From Tubulanus polymorphus (taxonomy: Eukaryota > Nemertea > Palaeonemertea > Tubulaniformes > Tubulanidae): a stretch of DNA of 64,000 bases. Positions 24,717 to 36,430 of this stretch are shown here, piece after piece. How positions within the stretch are numbered: the first letter of the stretch is position 1; every line of letters starts with the position of its first letter. The position numbers and the translations under genes are program-made. The stretch covers positions 29,232,001 to 29,296,000 of the forward strand of contig NC_134025.1 in NCBI RefSeq assembly GCF_964204645.1, in the 5' to 3' direction. The notes under the pieces are model-generated. The model was given only the letters and a program-made list of their open reading frames with translations, was not told the origin of the DNA and did not search any database.

Positions 24717-27700
24717 ATGGGTAATACTGGAACACGTAGACGTAATTCTGGTGAGGATTCTCATGGACAGATGTCTCCGGTTAAAGATGATGGTTTCGAG
24801 TTTTCACGGCGAACCGATAAGATTATTTATCAGCCATCGGGAGATGAAGATTTTTTGAGCTCATCTTACAAGGTATTGAATCTCATGCAGATGGATTTAA
24901 GCTCATGTTTTGCTTATCGCTATTAATTTCATGCGTGTTCTTCAGGCTGGTCTTCAAGACTCACTAATTGAGCCCATTTCAATGCGAAAGATATCGCAAA
25001 CTCAAGTACGACCATCGGTTCTTCCTACTGTGTTTAAATGGGAAGGCGGAGGAAAGGAGGCATATCTTTGTGGTTCATTTAGTAACTGGAAGACTAAGAT
25101 TCCGATGGTTAAAAGGTTTGTTTCTTATCAGTTTCATATGATTTCTGTATTTTTTTAAAACAATTTGTGTACACAATTCGGCTGTGTCAAGCTAGTATCC
25201 ACCAGGAAGCAACAGTGTGCTTTAGGACGACAATGATTCCGGATTACTTCTAAGATATTAATTTCTTTAATTCTATGAATGATGAAATATCTTTGAAGAT
25301 CAGTCTATGTTTATCAAGATCCATGATTTGTCAAACTGTTTATTTGGGATCTAGATGAAAGTTAATTGAAGACCAAATTAATCTTGATAAGAGTTGTCAT
25401 ATTCAGGGTCCGATCTAAGAGGAATATTAAAAGCCTTTTGCCCGAATGGGCGAGCTCATCTAGAATTTCACTGCCCCCCTGAATTTCACTGCTTATAAAC
25501 ATAAAAATGTACTAGCCTGGTGGACAACAAGTGATTGATAATCTAATCGCCCTAATGAGAATATACTTGTCACGGCATCAAATGCCATGGGGCTCAAAGC
25601 TGTAACTGATTTTCATGTAACTATTTGACAGTGGAACGACAATATTCAACTGATAAAGATAAATTTTTATTTTCACGATTCAGTGCTTTTTGATTTCTCA
25701 AAATTTAGTGGGCTTCCCCCAGAAATGCAGAAGTTGCGTGTAACACTGACCAACACCAGTTTTAGTCCGGTGTTGTTTCTGTTTTAGGTGGATGAGATTA
25801 TCTTTTTTATTCTCATTTTTGTCTAGCTGAATAGGATTTCATTGAAAGGGGAATCGGAATTTCTCACAAAAGTATAAGATGATAGATATGTTTCATTGTT
25901 GTTCTAAAGAAAAAGTCCTGGCATTGTCCTGTACAGAAGTCATTCATTTATCTACAGACATAAGTTGTAATGCATAGAGATGATTTGGCCCCGATCAAAC
26001 TGGCCCGTATCCGACCTTCCGAGTCAGAATTTACATGGAATAATTTGACCCGTGCTAAAATTTAGCACAGACCTGGTTGTTCGTCTTGGTTGGGCCAAAT
26101 TTGCCCATGGCACCAATGTGAAAGGTCTAAGCTGGGCACAGGTTTATTTCTCGCGTGATCACGCCTATCTGCATATGATGCGAGGAGGGAGGGCCGGGGA
26201 TGTTGAAAAATATGACTGTTTTAATAAACGCTTGAAGGGGCAAATAATGTGTAAATGCAGGAAGTGTATGACACTGTGTGGTGAGGTGATTACTGTTATT
26301 TTCACATTCATGTCTTATTGATAGTCACACAATTTATTTCAGCGATGAATTCCTCAATGATAAAGATAGACGTCGACGTACAGATAGAGATAATGGGTAA
26401 TGATAATACTGTATCCATCCGCAGGCGTCCTGAGCTTTTGTCTTCTTCCATTCATTTCCATTCTGATTCTCTGGACACCAGTATATCATACATACACATA
26501 TAACATGCATGTTCAGCGTAGCCGCGTTTGACAACACTAGTGGTGCAGAAAATATCCGAATATTTTCTGTACTGAATTAAAAGTGTTAGGTCTATATATT
26601 GGAAGCTTTATGGACTCTATGTAGAATGTCAGTGCTGCTTATACGTTGGAAACCATCCATGACTGTTTATATGAAAACTGAATTTGAAATTTAAAATAGC
26701 GAAGGATTTGCATTCAGTAATCTAGCTCTTATCTTAGTCTACGTGCTTTTGTAGATTTTGTAGTTAAGTCTATCTATGAGTAATCATCTCAAGATGAGAT
26801 GATTGCTCGAAGAGTCCATAGACTTTTAAGAAGCTTCACTGTATATGCAAGTAACTATCTGTATGAATTGTTAGAAAGGGCTGGATCCAGGGCTGTTTAT
26901 CCAATTAAACCTTACCCTTAAATCTACACCCGCGCAAAGTTTCATTCCATTTTCCTGTATACCTGGTACCTGTTCTACAACATGTACATCAAGCATATTT
27001 TCTCTAAAATCCCTTCCATTGTGGGTGATCTTTTACTATGGTTATCGTCATGTTTATATTGTGTAATTCTGTTGATCTTAGTATTGGATGAACTCTGATT
27101 TGCCATTGATGAATTCTGGATTTACCTCTGGTGAATTGCGCTGAATATAGATACATTCTTACTAATAGTTGACTCTGCAGGTTTTACTCGGCAAAAAATG
27201 TTCACTTGAGTTGACCATTAGACGCTGAGTTGTGGTTCCCGGGGTCTATTTTGGCTTGATCCCAGGGGTTACGATTGACAATAGAGTTATCCCTGTGTTA
27301 GTTTAATTATACTGGTTATATAGGACTTACCCGCGGAGCCTGAAAATTTTTTCAAACATTTTGTGACCAATAGCAAGAGTATGGAGGTACTCGACCATTA
27401 TTTAATAAGCTTTGGAGTGTGGAATACTGGTCCATACACAGCATGAACCTTGTAGTAATCATTGAATCATTCAATGATTACTCCAAGCATGAACGTACTC
27501 CGCTGATTTATAACTTTACTTACCGCTAATATTCGCTTCTCGTATCATTTCAGTAAAAGTAATTTCTATACAATTGTCGACCTGCCAGAAGGAGAACATC
27601 AATATAAATTCTGCGTTGATGGTGAATGGGTACACGATCCCAATGAGGTAAAAATCGATGCATTGAATGTGTACGGGACGGTCTAGAAAAAAAATCAAAT

Positions 27701-29168
27701 GCTCCGATGCATTCAGTGTTTCTGTTGGGTCAGTGATTTCCCCCTGTAGTCAAAATCACTGAAATCACTATCGCACAAGTCTTCACATCACTTAAAGTTA
27801 TCTCTATTTTTGAGTCCTAATTTGTATTTACAATTCAGTGTGCTAGTGTAAGAAGTCATTTTGATACGCAAAAAATATGAGGAATTAAGCGAGTTGAACT
27901 GTATTTGCTACCGAATTCCAATATCATTTGTAGTTGTCAATAAAATACAGTTTGTTATATTGAATTCACTTCAGAAAACGAAGAATAATGATGTGGGTAC
28001 TCAAAATAATATCATTGAAGTAAAACAAAGTGATTTTGAGGTGTTCGAAGCTTTAGCTGCCGACAGTATTGCTAGTAAAGGTATAAGTGATAAAAGTAAG
28101 CGTTTTGACAGCAACCTCCAAGAAACCATTTATTGCGACTGCTTTCATTTTTGCTTATCAACGAATCCGTTTTTTTTGTAGCGTCATTGTCTGGTTCACC
28201 TCCCGGAGACTATTCACAAGAAGTGCCGACGCGTAAACCTGAACAAAGAGGCGGTGGACCACCTCTTTTACCTCCACATTTACTGCAAGTCATACTTAAT
28301 AAAGATATTCCAATATCTGTGAGTATTCACAAAATCTTCTTCAGTCCTATGTATTGTATCCTCTCTAGCATATACTTGCCTGAAAATTTGTTGATAATAA
28401 TGGCTATATCACTCATAGTGGGTTTTTTATTCGTTAACTCTACACTGAGATTTATATCAGTTCACTGCAGTCATGGCTATATCGCCTTTATCTATATATT
28501 AATACGAAAGCTATGTACCAAATAGTGTCACCGTGGAGAAGAATTGGGCCTTGAAATATTGTGCGGTAGTCAATCATTGTAAAAACTAATGCAACGGGTA
28601 TAAACGGGTGTGAAAATTTTTACAGGGGGGCGAAACGGAGACAGACAAAATTTCAGTCAATCAGTAATCAGGAATTCTAATTATAGACTCTCACTGCATC
28701 AAAACAATTTTACAGTTCAGTACAATAGCTCAGTGTACCTGATGGGTCAGGAGTTCGAGTTCCCGCGTAGCTCCATACATATTTTGTTCGAACCTCCAAT
28801 AGTTCCCGGTCTCCACGTGTACAGGTCATCAAAGCTCATATGGTCTCCACGGGCATGGACACATAGATTTTAAATGAGCAACTAGCAACTAGCATCACCC
28901 TCCAGGCCTTCCATCTAACATTGAGGTTTCATTATCCTTCATTTCAGTGTGAACCAACATTACTGCCGGAACCAAATCACGTGATGTTAAATCACTTATA
29001 TGCTTTGTCCATTAAGGTGAGGAAATTATCAGATAGTTTTAACTCAACTTCGACTTTGCGAAGTTCAATTTTATGTTCTTTTATTTCTAGGATGGTGTTA
29101 TGGTACTCAGCGCTACTCACCGCTATCGAAAAAAATACGTGACCACGTTATTGTATAAACCTATTTAA
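24717..29168 (+). CDS. PRKAB: AMP-activated protein kinase beta subunit
   Basis: Regulatory and scaffold subunit of AMPK, the cytosolic energy-sensing kinase. Exons 24717..24872, 24946..25115, 27554..27647, 27975..28095, 28182..28318, 28948..29016 and 29091..29168 join in phase to give 274 residues, close to the roughly 270 of vertebrate beta subunits. The N-terminus MGNTGTRRR keeps Gly2 for myristoylation. Exons 2 and 3 encode the glycogen-binding CBM (PTVFKWEGGGKEAYLCGSF, then LPEGEHQYKFCVDGEW). Exons 5 to 7 give the alpha/gamma-binding C-terminal domain (LPPHLLQVILNKD, then HRYRKKYVTTLLYKPI and stop). A candidate optional exon lies in intron 2 (separate entry). Exon 4 has two usable donors, 28080 and 28095, both phase 1, differing by five residues. 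Identity is secure; vertebrate PRKAB1 versus PRKAB2 cannot be assigned. Confidence 0.96.
26343..26396 (+). other. Candidate optional 54-nt exon of AMPK beta
   Basis: Within the 2.4-kb intron 2, TTTATTTCAG precedes a 54-nt open stretch followed by the donor GTAATGAT. Its phase is 2-2, the same as the flanking exons, so it can be included or skipped without shifting frame. It would add 18 charged residues, including DKDRRRRTDRDNG, inside the carbohydrate-binding module just before KSNFYTIVDLPEG. Skipping it aligns without a gap to vertebrate AMPK beta, so the skipped form is taken as the main one. It could be a chance open stretch between splice-like signals. Confidence 0.4.
26766..26825. repeat. 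Palindromic microelement in AMPK beta intron 2
   Basis: Inner arms GAGTAATCATCTC (26778..26790) and GAGATGATTGCTC (26796..26808) pair with one mismatch; outer arms AAGTCTAT and ATAGACTT pair at 26766 and 26818. It shares the AGTAATCA arm with elements at 27454, 35608 and 63064. Confidence 0.55.
27454..27482. repeat. Perfect 14-bp-arm palindrome
   Basis: AGTAATCATTGAAT and ATTCAATGATTACT are exact reverse complements around one base, in AMPK beta intron 2. The 3' side continues CCAAG, as in the related element at 63064. Confidence 0.7.
28721..28774 (+). repeat. Possible tRNA-derived SINE fragment
   Basis: In AMPK beta intron 5, TAGCTCAGTG resembles a pol III A box and GAGTTCGAGTTCC a B box. 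The spacing is shorter than in a tRNA, so this is at best a degenerate SINE head. Confidence 0.3.
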
Positions 29169-29679
29169 AAATGAAAAACTCCATTCAATGGAATCCGATT
29201 CTTAGGATCATATCATTCAAAGAAAAATATTTCAAATTCAAGAAATTTTTTGAGATAAGAAAGTTCCTAATGTTTCCCGCAATACTTACTTGAGACGCAA
29301 ACATTTTTTGGACGAAAAAAAGTTTACTGATGAAATGTTGTGATATAGGATGGAGATGTAAATATAGAAACTATAATGTGCAGTAAATCTTGACTAACCC
29401 AGACAGGTAAAATAGTCCGAGTTGGGCCATGTCCGAGTTAAGCGAGGTTTATCAGTTTATCATGTGCTCTCAGATTATGAATTGTAGTTGTAAATATTGT
29501 ATATTAGAACAGTAGGGATTGGATTTAATTTGTCTCTTTGAACTGATTATCTTTGTTTTTCTGTAAATTAATGTATCATTTTGTTGTTTATCTATTGCAG
29601 AAATGTATGATCTATCATTCTAACGCTGTGTACGTTAAACGATACTTCTAATCGTCATTCTGTGCATACAGTTTGTGTA

Positions 29680-29685
29680 AATAAA
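29680..29685 (+). terminator. Poly(A) signal of AMPK beta
   Basis: AATAAA about 510 nt after the TAA stop at 29166..29168. Confidence 0.55.
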
Positions 29686-30179
29686 ACATCGGCTGGCTTC
29701 CTGTCTAAGATCATCTCTATGCATTCATTTCTGCTTCGTTTTACTTTCAATCTTCTTATGCAAATGTAATGATTTTATTAAAAACCATATTTGACTCAAA
29801 CCAACGAAGTAAACCAAAGTAAATGCACAGTAAACTTGTCCTTACTGGTTAAACCATTCAAAATGGCGTATTTCTAATGAACATTTTTTGGCAGAACATG
29901 CTATTACCTCAATTCTCTATTTGTGAAATATTTTGTCAGAATACTACCAAAAATGGTGAACGTTGTATTTGTGCAAAAAATTTAGGCTTTGGCTCAATAT
30001 TTATCTTGTATAGATGTAAATAAATATGATTAAAGAATAAGGGAAATAAAGAACTAATCCTGAAGGTTTGCCTTGTATCATTCCCTGGTTTAAGAGAAAA
30101 ACTGTCACATCGATCCTGAACAAGGTTAAAATTCCAAATTCACGAATAACGAAACAAAAATCTAAATCACCTCGCATAT
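29686..30179. other. Convergent intergenic spacer
   Basis: About 500 AT-rich bases between the 3' ends of AMPK beta (+) and TAMM41 (-). I see no gene or repeat in it. Confidence 0.6.
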
Positions 30180-30185
30180 TTTATT
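30180..30185 (-). terminator. Poly(A) signal of the SDHAF1/TAMM41 unit
   Basis: AATAAA on the minus strand 35 nt beyond the TAMM41 stop codon; it would serve the last cistron of the pair. Confidence 0.55.
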
Positions 30186-30220
30186 CACTGCAAATTTTGC
30201 CGCACAATTTGTGTGAATTG

Positions 30221-31237
30221 TCACAGCTTAACAAATTGACTTTTGAGCATCTTTTTAAGTTTATCTTTACTGTATTTAATAGATTTGACGAAGCCGGCTG
30301 TGAAGATTCCCTTAAAACTTTGAGAAATACTTGAACTTTTAACTATATCAACCACGCATCTATGAACTATAACATCGCAATCGGGATCATTACAAACGCT
30401 TCTGATAACCTCCTCCATATCTCTGTGGCGACCGTCTCTATTTCTGTAATCGACGATATTTTCAATTAGATTTTTCGGTAATAAATTTAGATGATGATAT
30501 CGCGTTGTATTCGTCAGACACTGATCGAGCGTTCCCGATCGTTTGTTCCACGATACGTGGCTCTCTTTATCGATGATATGACCGTAAAGCTTACGAAACC
30601 GCTCGATGTTCGGCGTGACGATGTTTCGCACTTTGTTTTTGTCTTCGCCGATCGTCATGCGAAAATCACCGGCATAAGACAAACCGCTGATACATAAATA
30701 CAGCTGCAACTCGGTGAATTGCTCGGGTAATATCAACAGAGCTGCGTGTAGTGCGTTCTGAAGGTTCGTCCCTAAAGCCGCTTGCAACGTATCGGTTTTA
30801 TCGTATTCGAGTATCAGAACTGGTTTATGCATTCGACCGCTGACGTAAAGCGTGTCCCAATCCAGTAGATCAGTAATCAGTCGTCTCGTGCTAATTACTC
30901 CGTATTTTATCAGTCGTTCCTCGCACGGAACTAAAGTATTGAAATAGATACCGGCGCCGTAACGATCCTGCAGAGCGGCGATATTCGCACCGCCGAGACG
31001 AGTCATCAACGACGAGTAATGACTCGCGTTCGCCGTCATATTTTTCTTATGCCATAAAACTGGGTCATCGACCACGAATATAAAATCTAGCATATTCGTA
31101 CGCGGATCTTTATGGCCCTGCTGTTGAAAGACACCGGAGCCGTAAGCGAACGCGAGTCTGCATCGCTGCTTCGGAAAGTGACTCAACACTTTGCTATAAA
31201 CGCTACTATTTACCAACGCTTTAGTAACGGCAGCCAT
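30221..31237 (-). CDS. TAMM41: TAMM41, mitochondrial phosphatidate cytidylyltransferase
   Basis: TAMM41 (yeast Tam41) makes CDP-diacylglycerol from phosphatidic acid and CTP at the matrix face of the inner mitochondrial membrane, the first step of cardiolipin synthesis. The 338-residue product is near the usual family length. The start MAAVTKALVNSS is the only ATG in the leading part of the frame. It contains the nucleotidyltransferase signature (AFAYGSGVFQQ, then MLDFIFVVDDP with its acidic residue), the WHKKN...HYS segment and AGIYFNTLVPCE. The whole gene is a single exon, unlike the split vertebrate gene. It starts 13 nt after the SDHAF1 stop on the same strand, with no room for a promoter or intron, so the two are probably on one transcript. 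Confidence 0.93.
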   Translation of the reverse strand: MAAVTKALVNSSVYSKVLSHFPKQRCRLAFAYGSGVFQQQGHKDPRTNMLDFIFVVDDPVLWHKKNMTANASHYSSLMTRLGGANIAALQDRYGAGIYFNTLVPCEERLIKYGVISTRRLITDLLDWDTLYVSGRMHKPVLILEYDKTDTLQAALGTNLQNALHAALLILPEQFTELQLYLCISGLSYAGDFRMTIGEDKNKVRNIVTPNIERFRKLYGHIIDKESHVSWNKRSGTLDQCLTNTTRYHHLNLLPKNLIENIVDYRNRDGRHRDMEEVIRSVCNDPDCDVIVHRCVVDIVKSSSISQSFKGIFTAGFVKSIKYSKDKLKKMLKSQFVKL

Positions 31238-31250
31238 TATGAAACGGTTG

Positions 31251-31502
31251 TTATCGTGTGTTGTTATCTTTCTCGAACACCCCGACACGTTCGATGTTAC
31301 TCGCTTTAATCGTCTTCAGTTGATTTTGTCCGCGTCGTATGAGATATTCGATGCGCATGATATCCTTCCTCGGAATGACGGCATTTCTACGGAACTCGGC
31401 CGACACGTGCTCTCGCAGACCCGGTTTATCGCGTCCTATTCGTAGAAATTGACGATATAAACTCAGTACTGTTAGCTGTAATTTACTGTGTCTTACCGCC
31501 AT
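31251..31502 (-). CDS. SDHAF1: SDHAF1, succinate dehydrogenase assembly factor 1
   Basis: Small LYR-motif protein of the mitochondrial matrix that helps deliver iron-sulfur clusters to the SdhB subunit of complex II. The 83-residue frame begins MAVRHSKLQLTVLSLYRQFL and contains the L-Y-R tripeptide, an AEFRRNA segment and the IEYLIRRGQNQL helix typical of SDHAF1. The chosen ATG (31502..31500) is the first in the frame; residues further upstream would need a non-ATG start. No intron is seen. The C-terminus is shorter than the human protein but includes the conserved LYR core. It is the upstream cistron of the TAMM41 pair. Confidence 0.92.
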   Translation of the reverse strand: MAVRHSKLQLTVLSLYRQFLRIGRDKPGLREHVSAEFRRNAVIPRKDIMRIEYLIRRGQNQLKTIKASNIERVGVFEKDNNTR

Positions 31503-32248
31503 CGATTGTGCGAGCGCTACGTGCTGAAGCACAGTCCGATTACTACTGCTTTACCTGTTGGTTTTCTTCATTACCTTTTATTAAAATACTTTGAGCCGCG
31601 ATGACATCCAGTTTAAAGCTACACACAACCCTGTCAGACACTGGACTGACGACACCGACCGAGCTGATCTGAGTGAGTGAATATACCTGAATTTTGACTG
31701 AGAAAATAAAAAAAAATGTATTCAAATTGAAATGCAAAATTCATTTCTAAATCATTAAGAATTAAAATTTTGTTCTAGACTTGTTACATAAGATGGGCAC
31801 CTTTTATTACTTTGTAAGCAGCTAGGAAGGGAAGTGATGCATGAACATGCAATACTTTTCTACGAAGAAACTCGCCCAACGACCTTCAGAATTGGACAGG
31901 CGACCAGTCTAAAGTATTACGGAATAGATCTTTAGACGTTGAACCGGACATGGAATATTGGAACTAGTGTGTAGTGTGACGGGTAATTTTACACAAATGC
32001 AATGCATAACATTTTCACAAGGTAAGGGTGCATACGAATACAATTCACCATGCGGTAATATTAAGGTAAGACTTCTCGTACACAACGGTGGCAGTGAACT
32101 AAACGGATCTTTGCGTTCAAAAGTCCAGGTCCGCATTTTACCGTACATTTGCGTGTGATAGGTGGCGCTTTGCTCGATTAGACTTCCTGGTTTTATATTT
32201 TTCTGTCAATAGTTTATAATATCATCAGTAGATGCAGCTGGATTCCAG
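31503..32248. other. Divergent spacer between SDHAF1 (-) and the GPR180-like gene (+)
   Basis: About 750 nt that should contain both 5' UTRs and promoters. No TATA-like or other firm element could be assigned; short open frames here have no recognisable content. Confidence 0.5.
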
Positions 32249-35022
32249 ATGTGTGGGTTTTATATTTTCAGCGCACTGCTGTTATTGACAGCTGACGATG
32301 GTTTATCACTGCATCTATCAGGAACCTGGCATAGTTCCAACTTCTTTCTATTTCTGGCTAAATTCGGATTTCAAAAAACTGACCTCAACAATAAAGTCAA
32401 CACTCAAGGCTATATTTACGGAAATATAACATTGAATTCCGCTTCTGAGAAAAATATTCCAGCAGATTTAACTCTAGTTGTTGTGGATAGTGAATATTTT
32501 ATCGAGTTTTTTAGTAATAGCACGGCGACCCCTCGAACGAAAGCGTGCGCTTCCATGTTTAAAAAAATAGATCTCATCGCGTGGGACGTTTACTGTAAAC
32601 CGAATAATCCGGAGGATTTTCTAAGGCGGATACCGTGTCCGAAAGGAGAACTCTGTATCGATGAAGACTCTCCGAGTCGAGTGGTCGGTGGCTATCAGTT
32701 CACGTACAGCGTACAAGACACCAATCAACCCAGGTAGGAATTACTGTCAGTGCTTTTCAATGGAAATTCTACTTTGAAGTGTAAAGTAGAACTCACTGGA
32801 TATGGATCGCCTGCGACCGGAAAATTGTGCTGAATTAAACGACGAAATACAAATTATGTGTGCTTTCAGTTGAATAACCTAGAGTGGAGTGGAATTTTAG
32901 TCTGAAATAAGTGAATATCCGAATTTAGCGAGTTATACTGTATTTTGCTGTTTCCCTCAAGTATCCTATAGTACCTAGCCTCTAGAATAGTAGGATACTA
33001 AGGCTGTTGATTGAGTAACAAAGGAGTCATTCATATGCATATATTCTAGTATCTAACATGTCCCTTATACAAAGTTTTAAGGGCATAACATCTTCTATTC
33101 AGGTTAGCATCAGAAAGGCTTTATACCAATGTGGTTTGTAAAAATATCCCATGATGAAACTAAATCTAGGCGACGGAGACTAAAGAATAAGAATTCGTCA
33201 CTTCTCTCTACATTTATAGCCTACATGGATGGATTAGAATTAACCACTTCAAGACAAATGTCACTTTATGACCTGAAGCTCTGCATGCATGTACTGGTTA
33301 AAAATGCATACATGAATATCAGCCATATTGCGTGCATGATACTTAATGTTTGATTTATTTCTGAAGAAATCAATGCGAACTTGTTTTAATGAATTGAATT
33401 TTTATCGTTTGTAGATTTTGGTATATCAGTATCGTGTCATGTTATAGAAATACAAGTTGTAATTGGACGACGGACGTCAAAAATCACGTTTCGATAAACT
33501 ACGATATTTGGTTAGTGAACGGCAATCCGTACACGAAGCACTTCAATCCGTTTGAACATCAGTTTTCGTTCGATCACCACAATATCGTCGAGATTTACGC
33601 CGTGTTCGGTATCGTTTATACGGTGCTTGTACCGGTTCAGTATTACGCGTTGAAGAAGCTGAAGCACGCGTTAACGCGGTTATTAACGATCAGCGTCGTA
33701 ATGGAATACGCGGGAATCCTGCTAAATTTCATTCACTATTTCGTGTTCGCGTTCAACGGCGTCGGTTTCGAAGTCGGGAAGATTTTAGGAAACTTTATCG
33801 ACACATGCGCGCAGTGTTTACTGACGATGCTGCTGCTATTGATCGCTAAAGGATGGATGATCACTAAAATCGAATTCGAAAGAAAGAAATTGTTTTTCTG
33901 TTTATGGGGATTATTTCTGGCGCTGAATATAGCCTTCTTCATTTGGAATATGGTAAGTGTTGTCATTTGCGGTGTAACAGAACCCCACCCATACTTTATG
34001 AAAGAACATTTATACTCTGTGTATCTAAACAGTTCTATGATAAAAAAGCTCTCATAAAATTCTGCATTTCAGATTGAAGTTGATATCATTTCGACGACTG
34101 GTAAATGGGAAACGTGGCCTGGTTTGTGTATATTAGTCGCGAGGTTCACTGTCATAGTTTGGTTCTTACACGAATTACGCACGAGTTTCAGTTGTGAAGT
34201 CAATAAAGATAAGATCGATTTTTACCTGCATTTCGGAGCTGGTTTCCTAGTCTGGTTTATTTACCTGCCGATAATAGCTATCATCGGTATGAAGATTTCA
34301 CCGCTTTGGAGAATTAAAACGGTTCTTAGTAAGTAGAATCAAACAGCATTTAGGCCGTTTTTGCTCGGAGTAGGGTTTTTTTGCAAGAACGAAATATTTG
34401 GGTGAAGGGGGAAAATAAAAAGTGAAATCACAGGTTTTTTAAGATGGTAGGGAACAGGAGAAGATAGAAATACAGTTTTTTAGAGTACGATATAATGCAC
34501 ATAAAATCTTTGAAGGACTACGAAAAAAAATCAGAATTGAATTCAAATCTACAACAATTAGCGCAAGATCAAATATTGTCGTATGATTGAGTAGAATTCG
34601 AGACACCCCAAGTGATAAAAAACACCTCTAAACTATCATGTCATTCTGGAGAATCGTTTTTCTGGGATTGGTTTTTTATCGATCTGATATTTTGCAGGTG
34701 TCACGTATGCAGCTGATTTTCTCGCCTTTCTGGTGCTCGTCCATATATTCTGGCCGTCAAGAACGACTTCATATTTCAAATTCAATATGAATGGTACGAC
34801 TGTTCCGAAAACGACAGTTCAACTCACCGATTTAGGTCCCAATCGGTTTAAACGTAAGCAACGAAAAATCCTAATCGGTTTTAGCTGAGCTTTTTACAAC
34901 CATGAATTCCGTATAGATTCGATTTCGTTCATTTTGTAGAACTGTTAGCCGAGGAATCGAGTGAATCTGGTGAAAGTGAAATAGATTTTCAGCTAACAAG
35001 TGCTGCTGTAAAACCGAGCTGA
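32249..35022 (+). CDS. GPR180-like seven-transmembrane receptor
   Basis: Member of the GPR180/TMEM145 (intimal thickness-related receptor) family, predicted membrane protein. Exons 32249..32733, 33415..33952, 34073..34328, 34698..34853 and 34940..35022 join in phase to 505 residues ending TGA. A hydrophobic leader (FYIFSALLLL) is followed by a beta-rich lumenal domain of about 170 residues starting LHLSGTW. Exon 2 begins FWYISIVSCYR and carries the first four helices; it includes LNFIHYFVF, a NGVGFEVGKILGNFIDT segment and LLLLIAKGWMIT, matching the family core. The remaining helices lie in exons 3 and 4, with an acidic cytoplasmic tail (LLAEESSESGESE). GPR180 resembles it more than TMEM145 at NPFEHQF and the GWMIT helix. 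The ligand is not known from sequence. A short upstream 5' exon cannot be excluded because a TTTTCAG acceptor lies just inside the first exon. Confidence 0.85.
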
Positions 35023-35118
35023 TGAAAGTTGTTTTAGTTTGGTTCATTCAGCTGTCTCATTAGAATTGTGTGCCTTAGGTCAAAATTATTTACTGTTCTC
35101 GTTAAACCTGATATTATT

Positions 35119-35124
35119 AATAAA
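35119..35124 (+). terminator. Poly(A) signal of the GPR180-like gene
   Basis: AATAAA about 97 nt after the TGA stop at 35020..35022. Confidence 0.6.
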
Positions 35125-35607
35125 ATGATCGAAGCTATACTGCTATATGTTGATTTCAATCCAGGGTCTAAACTTGATTGAATATAACTACGAGACCACT
35201 TGGCTCTGCTCTCGGAACCAATAAATTCTATCTGAAGTACATGTATTGTACGCGAATTCCGGGCAGTCGGGAAGGGATGGGTACATGTATCTTGAAGGAA
35301 CATGGACTCTCGATAATCGTTGCAAGTCCATTGGGATAAAAATCTGTTCGGCCCCTATATTTTGTCCAGGGCATGTGATAATCTGGGACAATCAACTCTG
35401 GGTAAATGGAGTCTACAGTAGGCAGTGATGAAGAGTTTATATACAGTTAGTACATTTGGTGTTACTTTATTTCGAGTGACAAATGCGGCACCCGATGACA
35501 ATATGTGATTTGTATATAATTGAAATTACATCTGTGCATGATTATAAGAATTGATTGAATTTTCTCGTGGTTTCTATATGTCTAGCGTCATTCTACCCTG
35601 TTGGTGG

Positions 35608-35640
35608 AGTAATCATTATCAATTCGCTGATTACTTCAAG
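35608..35640. repeat. Palindromic microelement, AGTAATCA family
   Basis: AGTAATCA (35608..35615) and TGATTACT (35628..35635) are reverse complements, followed by TCAAG as in sister copies. Longer flanking similarity is unclear. Confidence 0.45.
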
Positions 35641-36330
35641 ATTCTCGTGAAGGTCTCTATGAAAGTAATTTCTGATTTTCACTCGTGCTCAGAATTTATC
35701 AAGATTTATTGATTCCGTGAAGTCTCGTGAGTGATTACTTTCTCTGTCGCTGAAGCAGAGAATAATCTATCGCTTGATTATCGTACGAATTATGTATATA
35801 TTAAATGACGCTATTTATTTATGAATTATATGTATTTTATATGTTCAACCTGCTGCGCGCAGATGTATATATTCTGATAAAACCCGTTACAGAGATTACT
35901 ATTCAAAAAACGGTGACGGCAGAGGATATACGTAGCATTCCCAGCTAATAAACAATGATATAAGTGGTGAATAGTTTAGCCGGTAATAGATTTTTTCTTG
36001 AACTGTTTTACTTCGTTCATTGATATTTTGTCCATTCCTGGTATGAAATAGAGCATTTTACAAAGTGGAAATAGATGAATTATATGTTGTCATAGAAATC
36101 TATGTTGTTTCGTCGTTTTTGCCTTTGAATTGATGTGAGGATCGATTACAGTCATGCACGTTATTTAGAGTACATGGATTAACCAAGGGCCAGGAAACCC
36201 CAAAAACGTGTCGGTGTACTGATAAATCCCAAAATCACAGTCGATGGCACCAACTCGAATCAAATTTTGATCTGAGTTCTATGATGGGAGTTCGATTGTA
36301 TCGGGATTATTACGTGATACGTGACATAAA

Positions 36331-36430
36331 CCATCCTCCCCCGGCAGGGATTCGAACCTGATGGCATCGAGATTGCCACGGCACGAAACCCTGCCATAAT
36401 CGACCGTGTGCGCAGATACATGCGCAGTTC
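36331..36430 (-). repeat. tRNA-derived SINE, minus orientation
   Basis: On the minus strand the copy reads TTCGTGCCGTGG, CGATGCCATCAG, then a B box GGTTCGAATCC (36358..36348) and GGGGGAGGATGG. It matches the plus-strand copy at 36572..36680 over about 100 nt with scattered differences. Confidence 0.75.

Noticed and set aside
31238-31288. Longer N-terminus of TAMM41 overlapping SDHAF1
   Set aside because: The extended frame begins at GTG and has no ATG before 31237; the family N-terminus matches the ATG at 31237.
31503-31532. Ten-residue N-terminal extension of SDHAF1
   Set aside because: It would need a GTG start; the known SDHAF1 start aligns with the first ATG at 31502.
33129-33353. 74-residue open frame in the GPR180-like gene
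   Set aside because: It lies wholly inside intron 1, between a good donor and acceptor that join the receptor in phase.
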